Source of the DNA: Prolixibacter bellariivorans ATCC BAA-1284 | Lineage (GTDB): Bacteria > Bacteroidota > Bacteroidia > Bacteroidales > Prolixibacteraceae | Assembly: GCF_000621705.1 (NCBI RefSeq) | Contig: NZ_JHXO01000006.1 | Location: forward strand, 248,001 to 312,000 | Direction: 5' to 3' | DNA length: 64,000 nucleotides | Shown here: piece after piece, positions 25,574 to 34,563 of the stretch | Layout of the letters: the number at the start of each line of letters is the position of its first letter | Position numbering within the stretch: position 1 is the first letter of the stretch | Position numbers and translations under genes: made by a program | The notes under the pieces: generated by a model | What the model saw: the letters and a program-made list of their open reading frames with translations, nothing else | What the model was told of the DNA's origin: nothing | Database searches by the model: none

Positions 25574-26650
25574 TCGGTAATACCGGAGAAGATTGACTTC
25601 CGGGTGTATGGTATCGGATTCTCCGCAAAGGAAGCGGGCAAATTCGCGGGCAAACCAAGGGGCCAACATGGCTCCTTTCGAACCTAGCCCGTTAAAGATC
25701 CCGATTTCCGGATAATCCGGGTGTAGACCGATTACCGGCCGGCGATCATGAGCGGTTGGGCGAATGCCTGCCCGTTCTTTAGTAATGGTATAAGGTAATT
25801 TGACAATCTTTTCCAGCTTTTCGCTTAAATCTAGTGTGGCTTCTTCCTCCGGTTTTGTGTCCAGAAATTCCCAACGATAGGTTGCACCTGCCCGGAAACG
25901 ATTTTCGCCAAGCGGCAGCACAAACATTCCCTTGTTGACCATGTCCGTAATTTCCAGCCCGGGAATCTCCAAATCCAGTACCTGTCCTTTGGTATGTTTG
26001 AATTTAACTTGCTGAAAAAGCGGATTGTCACTGACGCGGAATCCCTGGCAAAAGATGATGTTTTGAGCGGTGATGTTTTTCCATTGCACTTTCCCGTTTT
26101 TGCGGATGACATCATCTGTGTCCAGTTTTTTACCAATGAACCGGTTTTCCTGTATCAGGAATTCCCGGAAACGGTCGATTAGCAAAGGTAAATCGACACG
26201 AAAAGCGTTAAAAACCTGGCCCACTCCGTATGGGGACACAATTCCATCTCTTTGAAAGTTGTCATTCGGTTCTGGATGAATATAGGATTTCAAGTCGTTT
26301 TCAGCCGCTTTGGAGCGCCAGAACGGAGCTTCTTCTTTGCCTAAAATTTTGTCAATTTTTAACGGATACAGCAACGGGCAGGAGAGAAGCTCTTCCAATT
26401 CACGGTAGGTATTTTTCAGAATCGGAAAAAGATCATCCACCAACCACGACTTGGTCAGGCGGCGAAAGACAACCGGATTGATGATACCGGCAGCAACACG
26501 ACTGGCTTTTTCACCGGAAGGAGCGTCTACTACCACGAAATCTTTTCCACGCCGATGCAGTTCGAACGCGAGCATGGTTCCGGCCAGCCCCTGGCCAACT
26601 ACCAGGTATTCGGTATTTCGCGATGGAATATTTTGTGTGTTTTCTTTCAT
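25565..26650 (-). CDS. FAD-dependent oxidoreductase (DAO family)
   Basis: About 361 residues. The dinucleotide-binding motif is YLVVGQGLAGTMLAFEL, with the ribose-binding strand ending in Asp (DFVVVDAP). The C-terminus has RPTAHDRRPVIG and FNGLGSKGAMLAP, typical of glycine/D-amino-acid oxidase-like (DAO) proteins, where flavin and substrate meet. It resembles the oxidoreductase half of MnmC, but no methyltransferase half is present, so I leave the substrate open. The ATG at 26650 or 26659 fits better than the first ATG at 26695. It converges with the arg operon. Confidence 0.8.
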   Translation of the reverse strand: MKENTQNIPSRNTEYLVVGQGLAGTMLAFELHRRGKDFVVVDAPSGEKASRVAAGIINPVVFRRLTKSWLVDDLFPILKNTYRELEELLSCPLLYPLKIDKILGKEEAPFWRSKAAENDLKSYIHPEPNDNFQRDGIVSPYGVGQVFNAFRVDLPLLIDRFREFLIQENRFIGKKLDTDDVIRKNGKVQWKNITAQNIIFCQGFRVSDNPLFQQVKFKHTKGQVLDLEIPGLEITDMVNKGMFVLPLGENRFRAGATYRWEFLDTKPEEEATLDLSEKLEKIVKLPYTITKERAGIRPTAHDRRPVIGLHPDYPEIGIFNGLGSKGAMLAPWFAREFARFLCGESDTIHPEVNLLRYYRKK

Positions 26651-26776
26651 TTGTTTCATACATACCCACAATTCAGAGAATTGTTCGCTCCTCAAAGAAA
26701 TTTGGACTCAGGCATTATTTCAGCGAAAAGTAGAAAATAAGCGGTTTTTAAAAGAACACCGACACCAAATATTTTC

Positions 26777-26784
26777 TACTTTTG
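26777..26784 (+). promoter_or_regulatory. -7 promoter box of tRNA-Lys
   Basis: TACTTTTG matches TAnnTTTG and ends 14 bases before the mature tRNA 5' end, the expected distance for a short 5' leader. Confidence 0.6.
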
Positions 26785-26797
26785 TAACCCGAAAACG

Positions 26798-26870
<73 letters not shown>

Positions 26871-26881
26871 CCCGAAAGATA

Positions 26882-26920
26882 AAAGGCCTGTAAGTCGCAA
26901 GATTTACAGGCCTTTCTGTT
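26882..26920 (+). terminator. Terminator of tRNA-Lys
   Basis: AAAGGCCTGTAAGTC and GATTTACAGGCCTTT form a long stem with loop GCAA, followed by CTGTTTTT. Confidence 0.8.
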
Positions 26921-26967
26921 TTTAGCTATCAGAAATGTATATGGTTAAGGACAAGGTTCGCAGTAGC

Positions 26968-29289
26968 TTATTTGTATTTGGCTACCCGTTCATCGTTTAT
27001 TACTCCGCTCCAATTCATACCGTAGGCAAAATCGTATGTGTGACCTTCCGAATCAACATAGCATTCCATGTCGCGTGGAACATCTTCTTTTTGCTCTTCG
27101 ACAGTTTTCATGTTGGCCGGCATTTGGAAAGGCAGCAAAGCTGAAGGTTCGGCTGCTCCCGACAGAATATCCATGATGGCCTGATCCTGTACTCCCATGT
27201 GAATGAGGATGGCATTGGCATTCTTTTCAATCTCCGAGAAGACCATTGGCTTGGAAACTCTTATCACCACCACAACTGGTTTCACACCCATTTTTGCCTT
27301 GGTATCATTCACCATTCCCATATCATATTGGTTGTGAGTGGTGACTGTTTTCCCTTTATAGGTTCGGTTCGTAAAATCTTCGAACGGACTACCGCCGGCA
27401 ATACTGGGGTCGCGTGCATATTCGGCCGTGTATTTTCCATACTGAAGGCTGATGGGAAGATAGCCGTTTCCACCTTTTTTCAAATCCTGTCGATCGTAGC
27501 CAACTCCGCCATCGGGGCTTTCAATGCCCACCAATGCAAAATCTGCTTCTTCAGGACTGTCGACCACTTCGAAATATTTTTTGACAATATCCATATTGAA
27601 CGGATATTCCTTCTTCTCGGGTGTCGCAAAACCAAACCAGTTTTTCCCGGCAGGTGTGTAACGAATTGGAACGTACACTTTCAGCTGTTTTTTCACCGGA
27701 AGGATGTGGTTCTGGTTCTTCAACAGAACAATGGAACGAAGTTGAGCATCGTAACCAGCCTTCATGAATTCCGGATTACCGACGATTTTTTCGGTTTCAG
27801 CTACATTCAGATAGGGATTTTCGAACAAGCCTACCCGGAAGATATTCCGCAACAGGCGAACAGCTGACTGTTCAAATCGCTTGCGCATGTATTCTTCACC
27901 ATGTTCGGCAACGCCCATTTTGTAAGCTTCGATAACCGGACCCATTTCGTTGTTTCCGCCAAACTGGTCTACTCCGGCTTCGATGGCTTTATAGTGACGT
28001 TGGGCTTCGCTCAGATTTTCAACACCCCAGCATTTCCCCTGGAACAGGTCGACTGCCTTCGCGTCTTTTGTAATCATCCAATCGGTGCAAACCACGCCAT
28101 CGTAACCATATTTGCCACGAAGCAGGTCGGTAATCAGGTATTTACTGTAACTGTTTCCTACATTTTCTCCGTTGACCGTATCCTGATTAAAGGAAATGGT
28201 ATAGTAAGGCATTACGGCTGATGCTAGCTTCGTAGGTCCGGCGAGGTTGAAAGCACCTTCGGTGAATGGTTTCAGATGGTCTTTCAGGTTGTTACCGGGA
28301 TAAACAGCATATTCACCGTAGCCAAAGTGCGCATCGCGGCCACCTTCTTCGGGTCCGCCACCCGGCCAGTGTTTGACCATCGCATTCACACTTTTGTAGC
28401 CCCATCCGTTGGCAATTTCATCCTTGCCAATGGAAGTTTGGAAGCCGTCGACATAAGCCCGGGCCATGTCAGTAGTCAAATTAGGATCTTCGCCCATAGT
28501 TCCGTCAAAGCGGCTCCAGCGGGGTTCGGTTCCTAAATCGATTTGAGGAGAGAGAGCGGTCGCAATTCCCAACGCGCGATATTCCGCGGAAGCTATTTCA
28601 CCGAACTGTTTCATCAAACTCGGATCGAACGAAGCGGCAATGCCGACTGTTCCTGGCCACATAGAGATTTTTCCTCCGGCACCCGCATTGTATTCCGCAT
28701 TTGAAACGCTGGTGTGACGTGGGTCGGAGCTATTGTTAATGGGAATTCCCAAGCCAATGCCTTCGACCAAAGCCTGGGCGTTGTTGTTCCATTGGGCCGC
28801 AACTCCCGGACTTTCAACGGTAGTGATAAGAACATGCCGCAAGTTGTCGTCAGTGAGAAATTTCTTTTGTTCATCGGATAAATCGCTAGGCTTAGCACCA
28901 CTCTCGTCAAATGATTTTCCGTTGTAAGTCGATGTGAAGAAGCCACCCGGTCGTCCGGGAATGGCTTGATGAGCACTGTAAAGCATCAGTCCGGCGATTT
29001 GTTCTACCGACATTTTGCTGGCCAAATCTTTTGCCCGTTCATCTACAGGAAGGCGCCAGTCTTCATATTTGTCGAGTTGACCGTTTTTATTGAGATCTTT
29101 GAAACCCAATCGATCGACAGTGAGTGGTTGAACGCCGGAACTGCGAGAATAACCAATTGTAGCTCCTTCCGGATTATGGACGAGCACAAAATCACCTTTG
29201 TCTTCGGTCGTATATTTTGGGCTACATCCTGAGATACCGATAGTGAGTACAAACAGTGAAAGCGAGACTATTTTCATGAAAGATTTCAT
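26968..29289 (-). CDS. GH3 glycoside hydrolase lipoprotein with EF-hand-like loop
   Basis: About 773 residues from the ATG at 29289. That start gives a lipoprotein signal (Cys22 after GIS); the longer frame from 29364 would overlap the upstream gene. Residues 65-76 (DLNKNGQLDKYE) match a 12-residue EF-hand calcium loop. The GH3 barrel follows, with KHWPGGGPEEGGRDAH and the nucleophile Asp in VVCTDW, then the alpha/beta C-terminal domain. No fibronectin-III tail is seen, unlike the second GH3 in this locus. Probable beta-glucosidase or related exo-enzyme on the outer or inner membrane. It ends the locus, 30 bases after the isomerase gene. Confidence 0.85.
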   Translation of the reverse strand: MKSFMKIVSLSLFVLTIGISGCSPKYTTEDKGDFVLVHNPEGATIGYSRSSGVQPLTVDRLGFKDLNKNGQLDKYEDWRLPVDERAKDLASKMSVEQIAGLMLYSAHQAIPGRPGGFFTSTYNGKSFDESGAKPSDLSDEQKKFLTDDNLRHVLITTVESPGVAAQWNNNAQALVEGIGLGIPINNSSDPRHTSVSNAEYNAGAGGKISMWPGTVGIAASFDPSLMKQFGEIASAEYRALGIATALSPQIDLGTEPRWSRFDGTMGEDPNLTTDMARAYVDGFQTSIGKDEIANGWGYKSVNAMVKHWPGGGPEEGGRDAHFGYGEYAVYPGNNLKDHLKPFTEGAFNLAGPTKLASAVMPYYTISFNQDTVNGENVGNSYSKYLITDLLRGKYGYDGVVCTDWMITKDAKAVDLFQGKCWGVENLSEAQRHYKAIEAGVDQFGGNNEMGPVIEAYKMGVAEHGEEYMRKRFEQSAVRLLRNIFRVGLFENPYLNVAETEKIVGNPEFMKAGYDAQLRSIVLLKNQNHILPVKKQLKVYVPIRYTPAGKNWFGFATPEKKEYPFNMDIVKKYFEVVDSPEEADFALVGIESPDGGVGYDRQDLKKGGNGYLPISLQYGKYTAEYARDPSIAGGSPFEDFTNRTYKGKTVTTHNQYDMGMVNDTKAKMGVKPVVVVIRVSKPMVFSEIEKNANAILIHMGVQDQAIMDILSGAAEPSALLPFQMPANMKTVEEQKEDVPRDMECYVDSEGHTYDFAYGMNWSGVINDERVAKYK

Positions 29290-29318
29290 AATGGTTATAG
29301 TTGATTGTTTATGGGCTG

Positions 29319-30266
29319 TTAACTGTTTCTGACAAATGAAGCATTGGCCAGGTAGTCGAAGCATTGCTTTACTCCTTCAAATTGGGTAATACCTTTTTTT
29401 ACCCTCTCCAATTCTACGTAATACGAATTCAATCCGTTTTCGTATGCCTTGTTGAAGATATTTTCGAAATTCATCATTCCGGACTGGCCCAGCACTTCCC
29501 GATCCTTGATGTGTAGTACCGGGAATCGGGTTGGGTATTTTTCGAAATACTCCAGTGGGTCGTTTTGTCCCATAACCGTCCAGTACACGTCCATTTCGAA
29601 GAACACCAAATCCGGATCGGTTCCGTTCAGCATCAGGTCATAAATGACGTCGCCGACCGGCATCCACCACGGAGCATTTTTCTTTTTGTCTTCTTCCGTA
29701 AGAATTCGTTTGAACTCCATATTGTGGTTGTGGTAGCCCCATTTTATGCCGGCATCTTTGGCGATTTTTCCAGCCTGGTTGAAAACGTCACAAACCAGGG
29801 CAGCATCGTCATGATTTTCGATTTTGGGCATACCGGGTTGAACCAGCGTTTTAGCTCCCAATTTTACATGGTCTTCAACAGTTTTCTTCCAGAAATCGGC
29901 AATTTGGCCAACATTTCCTTTGTTGTATTCGCGAATGGTTGGATTGACGTGCGAACTTCGGATTTCCAGGCCTGCATCTTCCACAATCTTGCGGTAGTCA
30001 TCCATGCCGTACTGTCCCATTTTTCTGTTGCGGTAGCCGGCCAGCTCGATGTAGCTGTAACCCATATCAGCTATCTTTTTCATTCCGTTTGGAACATCAT
30101 CAGTCAGTTCTTTTCCCAGCGAATAAATCTGCAAGCCAACTTTCTTGGAAGGGCCAGCCATCTTACTCAATGTTTTGGATGCGAACGCGGGAGCAGCACT
30201 TCCACCCAACATTCCTCCAACAGTAATCAGCGAAAGCTTTTTTAGAAACTCGCGTTTTGTTGTCAT
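29319..30266 (-). CDS. Sugar phosphate isomerase/epimerase-like TIM-barrel protein, exported
   Basis: 315 residues. The N-terminus (TTKREFLKKLSLITVGGMLGG) looks like a secretion signal of the kind used on Bacteroidota sugar enzymes; it lacks the twin arginine of a clear Tat signal. The rest matches the AP endonuclease 2 / xylose-isomerase-like barrel: GLQIYSLGKE, SYIELAGY, EIRSSHVNP, WGYHNHNMEF and FEMDVYW hold candidate metal-binding Glu, His and Asp residues. Members isomerise or epimerise sugars and inositols; the substrate is unknown. It heads a two-gene unit with the GH3 enzyme behind a terminator. Confidence 0.8.
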   Translation of the reverse strand: MTTKREFLKKLSLITVGGMLGGSAAPAFASKTLSKMAGPSKKVGLQIYSLGKELTDDVPNGMKKIADMGYSYIELAGYRNRKMGQYGMDDYRKIVEDAGLEIRSSHVNPTIREYNKGNVGQIADFWKKTVEDHVKLGAKTLVQPGMPKIENHDDAALVCDVFNQAGKIAKDAGIKWGYHNHNMEFKRILTEEDKKKNAPWWMPVGDVIYDLMLNGTDPDLVFFEMDVYWTVMGQNDPLEYFEKYPTRFPVLHIKDREVLGQSGMMNFENIFNKAYENGLNSYYVELERVKKGITQFEGVKQCFDYLANASFVRNS

Positions 30267-30403
30267 GGTATTTTTAGTTTAGGTTAGTTGAAAAACAAGT
30301 TATTGTTGTGTTTGCAAATGGTGTTGGTTAGCAATTTATCACGCATTAAATATTAATGCGTCTTGATGACACAATAATAATGTAACATTCTGGAAAATAA
30401 AAG

Positions 30404-30477
30404 AAAAATGACCGGAAAATGCCTGAGTTTAACTGGAACTAATCAAAATGAAAAAGTGGCTTCCGGTCATTTATAGT
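30404..30477 (-). terminator. Long-loop terminator after the 30480 carboxylesterase
   Basis: AAATGACCGGAA and TTCCGGTCATTT form a 12-bp stem around a loop of about 50 bases, followed on the minus strand by TTTCTTTTATTTT. It separates the central enzyme genes from the isomerase-GH3 pair. Confidence 0.6.
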
Positions 30478-30479
30478 CG

Positions 30480-32150
30480 TTAGATTAGATTTCTGGCTTC
30501 CCGGTCTGGATCGTTTTTTACTTCAGAGCGGTCGTTCAAAATCATGGTCTCGCCTTTTTCGACCGTATAGTGCGGCCATTCGGGCAGACCTCCTCCATTC
30601 GGATTTCCGGTTTTCATGAACTGTAGCAATGTTTCCGACATCTTATCTGACAACATCCTTGGGCGCTTGCCTCCTCCGCTATGCGTCAGCATGAGGTCGG
30701 TGTTAGCGAACCAGAACGAGATATCGAGACAATGGAATGCGCGCATGCGGTTATCGAACAGTGGCGGTTGCCAACCAAACCATGCCACGTAAACCGGTGC
30801 TTTTTGATTGGCCTTGGCATTGGCCGTTTCGACAACGCCTTTTCGGTTACTGCTAATCATAATGGCCAATTCAACGGGTTTAGCATCCGGGAACGCTTTG
30901 GCATATGCAGCGTAAACTTCGGGCGCTTTATCACCTAATCCACCGCCAAAGCCAGCCCATTTCTTCAGCATCTCGATGGCTTTATCTGCTGTCATTTTCT
31001 CCAGCTCAGGATTGGTCCGGCTCATGGCCCATTCATGGAACGTACTGCTAATAAGCATCGGCACATCTGAAGATAGGCCATTTGGTTCGGTGTAGAATTT
31101 CCCTTTCGGGATATTTCTTCCATCGGCTACGGGTGCAAATCCGCCTCTGAATCCTCTGTTTTCACCCGTATCTTCCCTCATTTTTTTGAGAGCCTTGTTG
31201 GCGAGAAGAATGTAGTCCTTCCAGGGCATCTCCTGCAATTTGTCTATTTCGGAAGAAGTCAGATTGGCTTCTTTCAGAATGTACTTTCCCAGTTTCCTGG
31301 AATAATCCTGATCCATCGCTTCAGTGGTTGATCCACTTAGGGGAACCGCTTTGTGGAAGGTGCCTTTAGCATTTGGCATTGCGGTGAGGATGCAAACTTT
31401 GGCTCCTCCGCCGGATTGTCCCATGATGGTTACATTATCCGGATCTCCGCCAAAGTTGGCTATATTGTTTTGCACCCATTTCAGTGCTGCGACCATATCG
31501 AGTGCACCTACGTTGCCCGAATCGGCGTATTTTTCTCCACCGACAGCTGACAAATCAGAAAAACCTATAGGACCAAGACGATGATTTATCGATACAAAAA
31601 CAGTATCGCCTTTGCGACTGAAATTTTCGCCGTCGTAGCCATCCTGCTCAATACCGTTGCCGTTGGTGTAGCCTCCTCCGTGTAACCAAACTAATACAGG
31701 TCTCTTTTTTTTATCGATGGCTGGAGTCCAGACGTTCAACTTGAGGCAATCTTCACTCACATCATCGTAATTCCAGTGGTCGACAAACGAAGCATAAGCG
31801 TTTGCGTACCGGCCATCCATGATTTGCGGAGCCGTATTTCCCCACCAAACGGCAGGCAGAATTTCTTTCCATGGTTTCGGTTTCTGCGGAGGCATAAAGC
31901 GGTTCTTTCCACCGGTATCGGCTCCGTACGGAATTCCACGAAATTGGTGTATTCCGCGAAGAATAAAGCCTCTAACCTTACCGTATTCTGTTTCTGCTAT
32001 CGCGATATCGTCGCCAATAAAGAGTTGCTGGTCATCGTCGTTCACCGGAGGTTGTTCGGTTGCCATTCCTGAAAAAGGAAGAGACGCCAGGCTGGCACCG
32101 GCTGCTCCGGCACCTAATGTTTTGAAAAAACTACGTCGGTTTGTTTTCAT
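30480..32150 (-). CDS. Type-B carboxylesterase, exported
   Basis: About 556 residues. The start at 32150 gives a twin-arginine-like signal (KTNRRSFFKTLGAGAAG). The esterase domain has GIPYG, a disulfide-region DCLKLNVWTPA, the oxyanion loop LHGGGYTNG, and the nucleophile in GQSGGGAK. Family members cleave carboxylic esters such as acyl or aryl decorations. Together with its paralogue at 34564 and the CE1-like enzyme at 36415 it suggests the target glycan or glycoside carries ester groups. It lies 111 bases after the GH3 gene, with an inverted repeat between. Confidence 0.85.
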   Translation of the reverse strand: MKTNRRSFFKTLGAGAAGASLASLPFSGMATEQPPVNDDDQQLFIGDDIAIAETEYGKVRGFILRGIHQFRGIPYGADTGGKNRFMPPQKPKPWKEILPAVWWGNTAPQIMDGRYANAYASFVDHWNYDDVSEDCLKLNVWTPAIDKKKRPVLVWLHGGGYTNGNGIEQDGYDGENFSRKGDTVFVSINHRLGPIGFSDLSAVGGEKYADSGNVGALDMVAALKWVQNNIANFGGDPDNVTIMGQSGGGAKVCILTAMPNAKGTFHKAVPLSGSTTEAMDQDYSRKLGKYILKEANLTSSEIDKLQEMPWKDYILLANKALKKMREDTGENRGFRGGFAPVADGRNIPKGKFYTEPNGLSSDVPMLISSTFHEWAMSRTNPELEKMTADKAIEMLKKWAGFGGGLGDKAPEVYAAYAKAFPDAKPVELAIMISSNRKGVVETANAKANQKAPVYVAWFGWQPPLFDNRMRAFHCLDISFWFANTDLMLTHSGGGKRPRMLSDKMSETLLQFMKTGNPNGGGLPEWPHYTVEKGETMILNDRSEVKNDPDREARNLI

Positions 32151-32190
32151 GAACTGGTTAGTTTTAATGTTTCTCAGGTTCATTTTGTAA

Positions 32191-32246
32191 ACCATTAATA
32201 ATCAACACTACTTATCAAAAAATGTAGGTGGCTGATTATTAATGGT
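32191..32246. repeat. Perfect 14-bp inverted repeat between GH3 and carboxylesterase genes
   Basis: ACCATTAATAATCA (32191-32204) and TGATTATTAATGGT (32233-32246) pair exactly around a 28-base loop. No T tract follows on either strand, so it is not a standard terminator. It may protect mRNA ends or bind a regulator. Confidence 0.6.
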
Positions 32247-32261
32247 CCGGAGTATATAGGT

Positions 32262-34559
32262 TTACATTAAGGCAATCTTTTTTTGAAGTTTAATGTCGGA
32301 GACATTGGCACCAACCTGTAATTCGATATTACAAAGGTCGTCGGCCCAGGACTGTGTCGCTTCATTCCAATATTGAAGGTTTTTTACCGGAATATTCAGT
32401 TTAACTGTTTTACTTTCTCCCGGTTTTAAAGTCACTCTCGAGAATGCTTTAAGTTCTTTATTCGGCCATTCGACGGATGGATTGATACGATGTACATAAG
32501 CCTGAGCTACTTCGTCGGCTGCTACCGAACCGGTATTTTTCAGTTTGAATGAAACAGTGATGACATCATCCTTTCCGTAGGTATCCTTGGTGGTTTTCAA
32601 ATCTGCGTACTCAAAATTTGTGTAGGTAAGACCGTAGCCAAAAGGATACATTACAGGAATGTTCTTTGTGTCGAACCAGCGGTAACCTACCAGCGACTCT
32701 TCGGAATAAATGGCCGTATTCGGGTCATTTTTTAGTTCTTTCTCTGAACCATCGTCTTTCGATTTCTCCACTTTCTCAGTTTGCGAAACCAGATCGGCAA
32801 AGACATCGGCACCTTTCTTTCCCTGCGGATAATTACCTAAAGCATAAGCCGGCGAATCTTCGAGCTTTATGGGAAGGGTGAATGGCAAACGACCACTCGG
32901 CGAAATATTTCCTACCAGCACATCGGCCAACGCATTTCCACCTTCGGTACCGTTAAACCATGAAATAAGCAATGCTTTAGAAATGGGTTTTACAACATTG
33001 AGGTCGTTAGGTGCACCGCTTGTAAGTACGGTAATAATATTGGGGTTTACCTTGGCAATTGCCTGAATTAAATTATCCTGTCCTGACGGAAGCTTGATGT
33101 CTTTCCTGTCTCTTCCTTCACTTTCCACGGCCCTGTTGTCCCCACCGATGAATAACACAATATCGGCTTTTGATGCTACATCTACGGCTTCTGCGGCTAA
33201 TCTTTTGGCTGTGATTTCTTTTTCGCGGGCTTCTTTTTCAAGTTCCTCAGGTGTTTTTTTCTTGAAAAAATCAGCGAAATTGAAAACAATCGGTTCGTAT
33301 CCTTTTGCATAAACCAATTCGGCTTTATCTCCAATTTTGTTTTGCAGGCCCTCAAACGGTGTAACTTCATACAAGGTTTTAACACCTGCTCCCATTCCGC
33401 CAAGTCCCATGGTTTGTTTGGCGTTGGCTCCAATAACTGCAATTACAGGTTTTTTGCTAAGATCTAACGGAAGTGAACCGTCATTCTTCAACAATACAAT
33501 TGATTTGCAGGCTACATCGTAAGCAATTTTCTGCTGTGCCGGTTGAGAAGTCATTTCCTGGTTGGCTTCTTCTTTCGGAATTGGCTTAATGGCCAGTCTG
33601 ACCCTGAGTATTTCGCGAACACGCTTATCAATTATGTCCTCCGATACCAATCCTGCCTTAACAGAATCAAGCAGGGCTTTGCCAAGGTATTTTTGAGTGG
33701 GCATTTCAACATTAAGACCGTTGGTAATGGCGTCAACAGTGCTGTGTGTACCGTTCCAGTCGGAAATCACCATGCCGGCGAAGCCCCATTGGTCACGTAA
33801 AATCTTATTCAGTAATATGTCATTTTCGGCACACCACCAGCCGTTCACTTTGTTGTAAGCGGCCATAACGCCATATGCATCAGCCTCTTCAACTGCCGCT
33901 TTAAACGGAGGCAGGTAGATTTCGCGCATGGCACGTTCACCGACAATTACATTTACGGTTCCCCGGTTGTTTTCCTGGTTGTTCAGCGCATAGTGTTTTA
34001 AGCAGGCTGCTACGCCGTTATCCTGAACACCTTTGGTATAACCAACCGATAGTCTTGAGCTTAAAAAGGGATCTTCACTCAAATATTCATAAGTGCGCCC
34101 TCCGGTTGGGATACGTTGAATATTGATGGCCGGTCCAAGAATCATATCTTTTCCGCGCAAGCGTGCTTCCCTGGCCATTCCGGTACCATAAGCATAAGCT
34201 AGTTCGGGGCTCCAGGTCGCGGCCAGTGCCGATCCGGTTGGGAAAAAAGTAGCTTTGTCCTTTTCCCATCCTAAGGGCATCCAACCATCGGGCTGCATTT
34301 CTTCGCGGATACCAAAAGGTCCGTCGGCATAAATCATGTCGGCTATGCCCAAACGCTCTACACCAGCCGAAACAAACATGTGCTTGGCATGCAGCATGTT
34401 TATTTTTTCTTCCAGCGTCATTTGTTTGATAATGCCGTCAATCTGCTTATCGTATTTTAATAAAGCTGACTTATGAGCGGTTTTGCCTAAACAATTTACC
34501 GACGAGATTGCAATAAGGATTGCAACACATAAAACATTTTTGACATTCATTTTCATCAT
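32262..34559 (-). CDS. GH3 beta-glucosidase with fibronectin-III-like tail
   Basis: 765 residues with a signal peptide (hydrophobic run to residue 22). The N-terminal barrel carries ADGPFGIR, the conserved KHYALNNQE, and the nucleophile Asp267 in VISDWNG. The alpha/beta domain follows (VLFIGGDNRAVESEGRDR), then a fibronectin-III-like C-terminus (NTGSVAADEVAQAYV to about 750). This is the layout of periplasmic BglX-type beta-glucosidases. It starts four bases after the stop of the carboxylesterase at 34564, so the two are probably translationally coupled. Confidence 0.92.
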   Translation of the reverse strand: MMKMNVKNVLCVAILIAISSVNCLGKTAHKSALLKYDKQIDGIIKQMTLEEKINMLHAKHMFVSAGVERLGIADMIYADGPFGIREEMQPDGWMPLGWEKDKATFFPTGSALAATWSPELAYAYGTGMAREARLRGKDMILGPAINIQRIPTGGRTYEYLSEDPFLSSRLSVGYTKGVQDNGVAACLKHYALNNQENNRGTVNVIVGERAMREIYLPPFKAAVEEADAYGVMAAYNKVNGWWCAENDILLNKILRDQWGFAGMVISDWNGTHSTVDAITNGLNVEMPTQKYLGKALLDSVKAGLVSEDIIDKRVREILRVRLAIKPIPKEEANQEMTSQPAQQKIAYDVACKSIVLLKNDGSLPLDLSKKPVIAVIGANAKQTMGLGGMGAGVKTLYEVTPFEGLQNKIGDKAELVYAKGYEPIVFNFADFFKKKTPEELEKEAREKEITAKRLAAEAVDVASKADIVLFIGGDNRAVESEGRDRKDIKLPSGQDNLIQAIAKVNPNIITVLTSGAPNDLNVVKPISKALLISWFNGTEGGNALADVLVGNISPSGRLPFTLPIKLEDSPAYALGNYPQGKKGADVFADLVSQTEKVEKSKDDGSEKELKNDPNTAIYSEESLVGYRWFDTKNIPVMYPFGYGLTYTNFEYADLKTTKDTYGKDDVITVSFKLKNTGSVAADEVAQAYVHRINPSVEWPNKELKAFSRVTLKPGESKTVKLNIPVKNLQYWNEATQSWADDLCNIELQVGANVSDIKLQKKIALM

Positions 34560-34563
34560 TATT

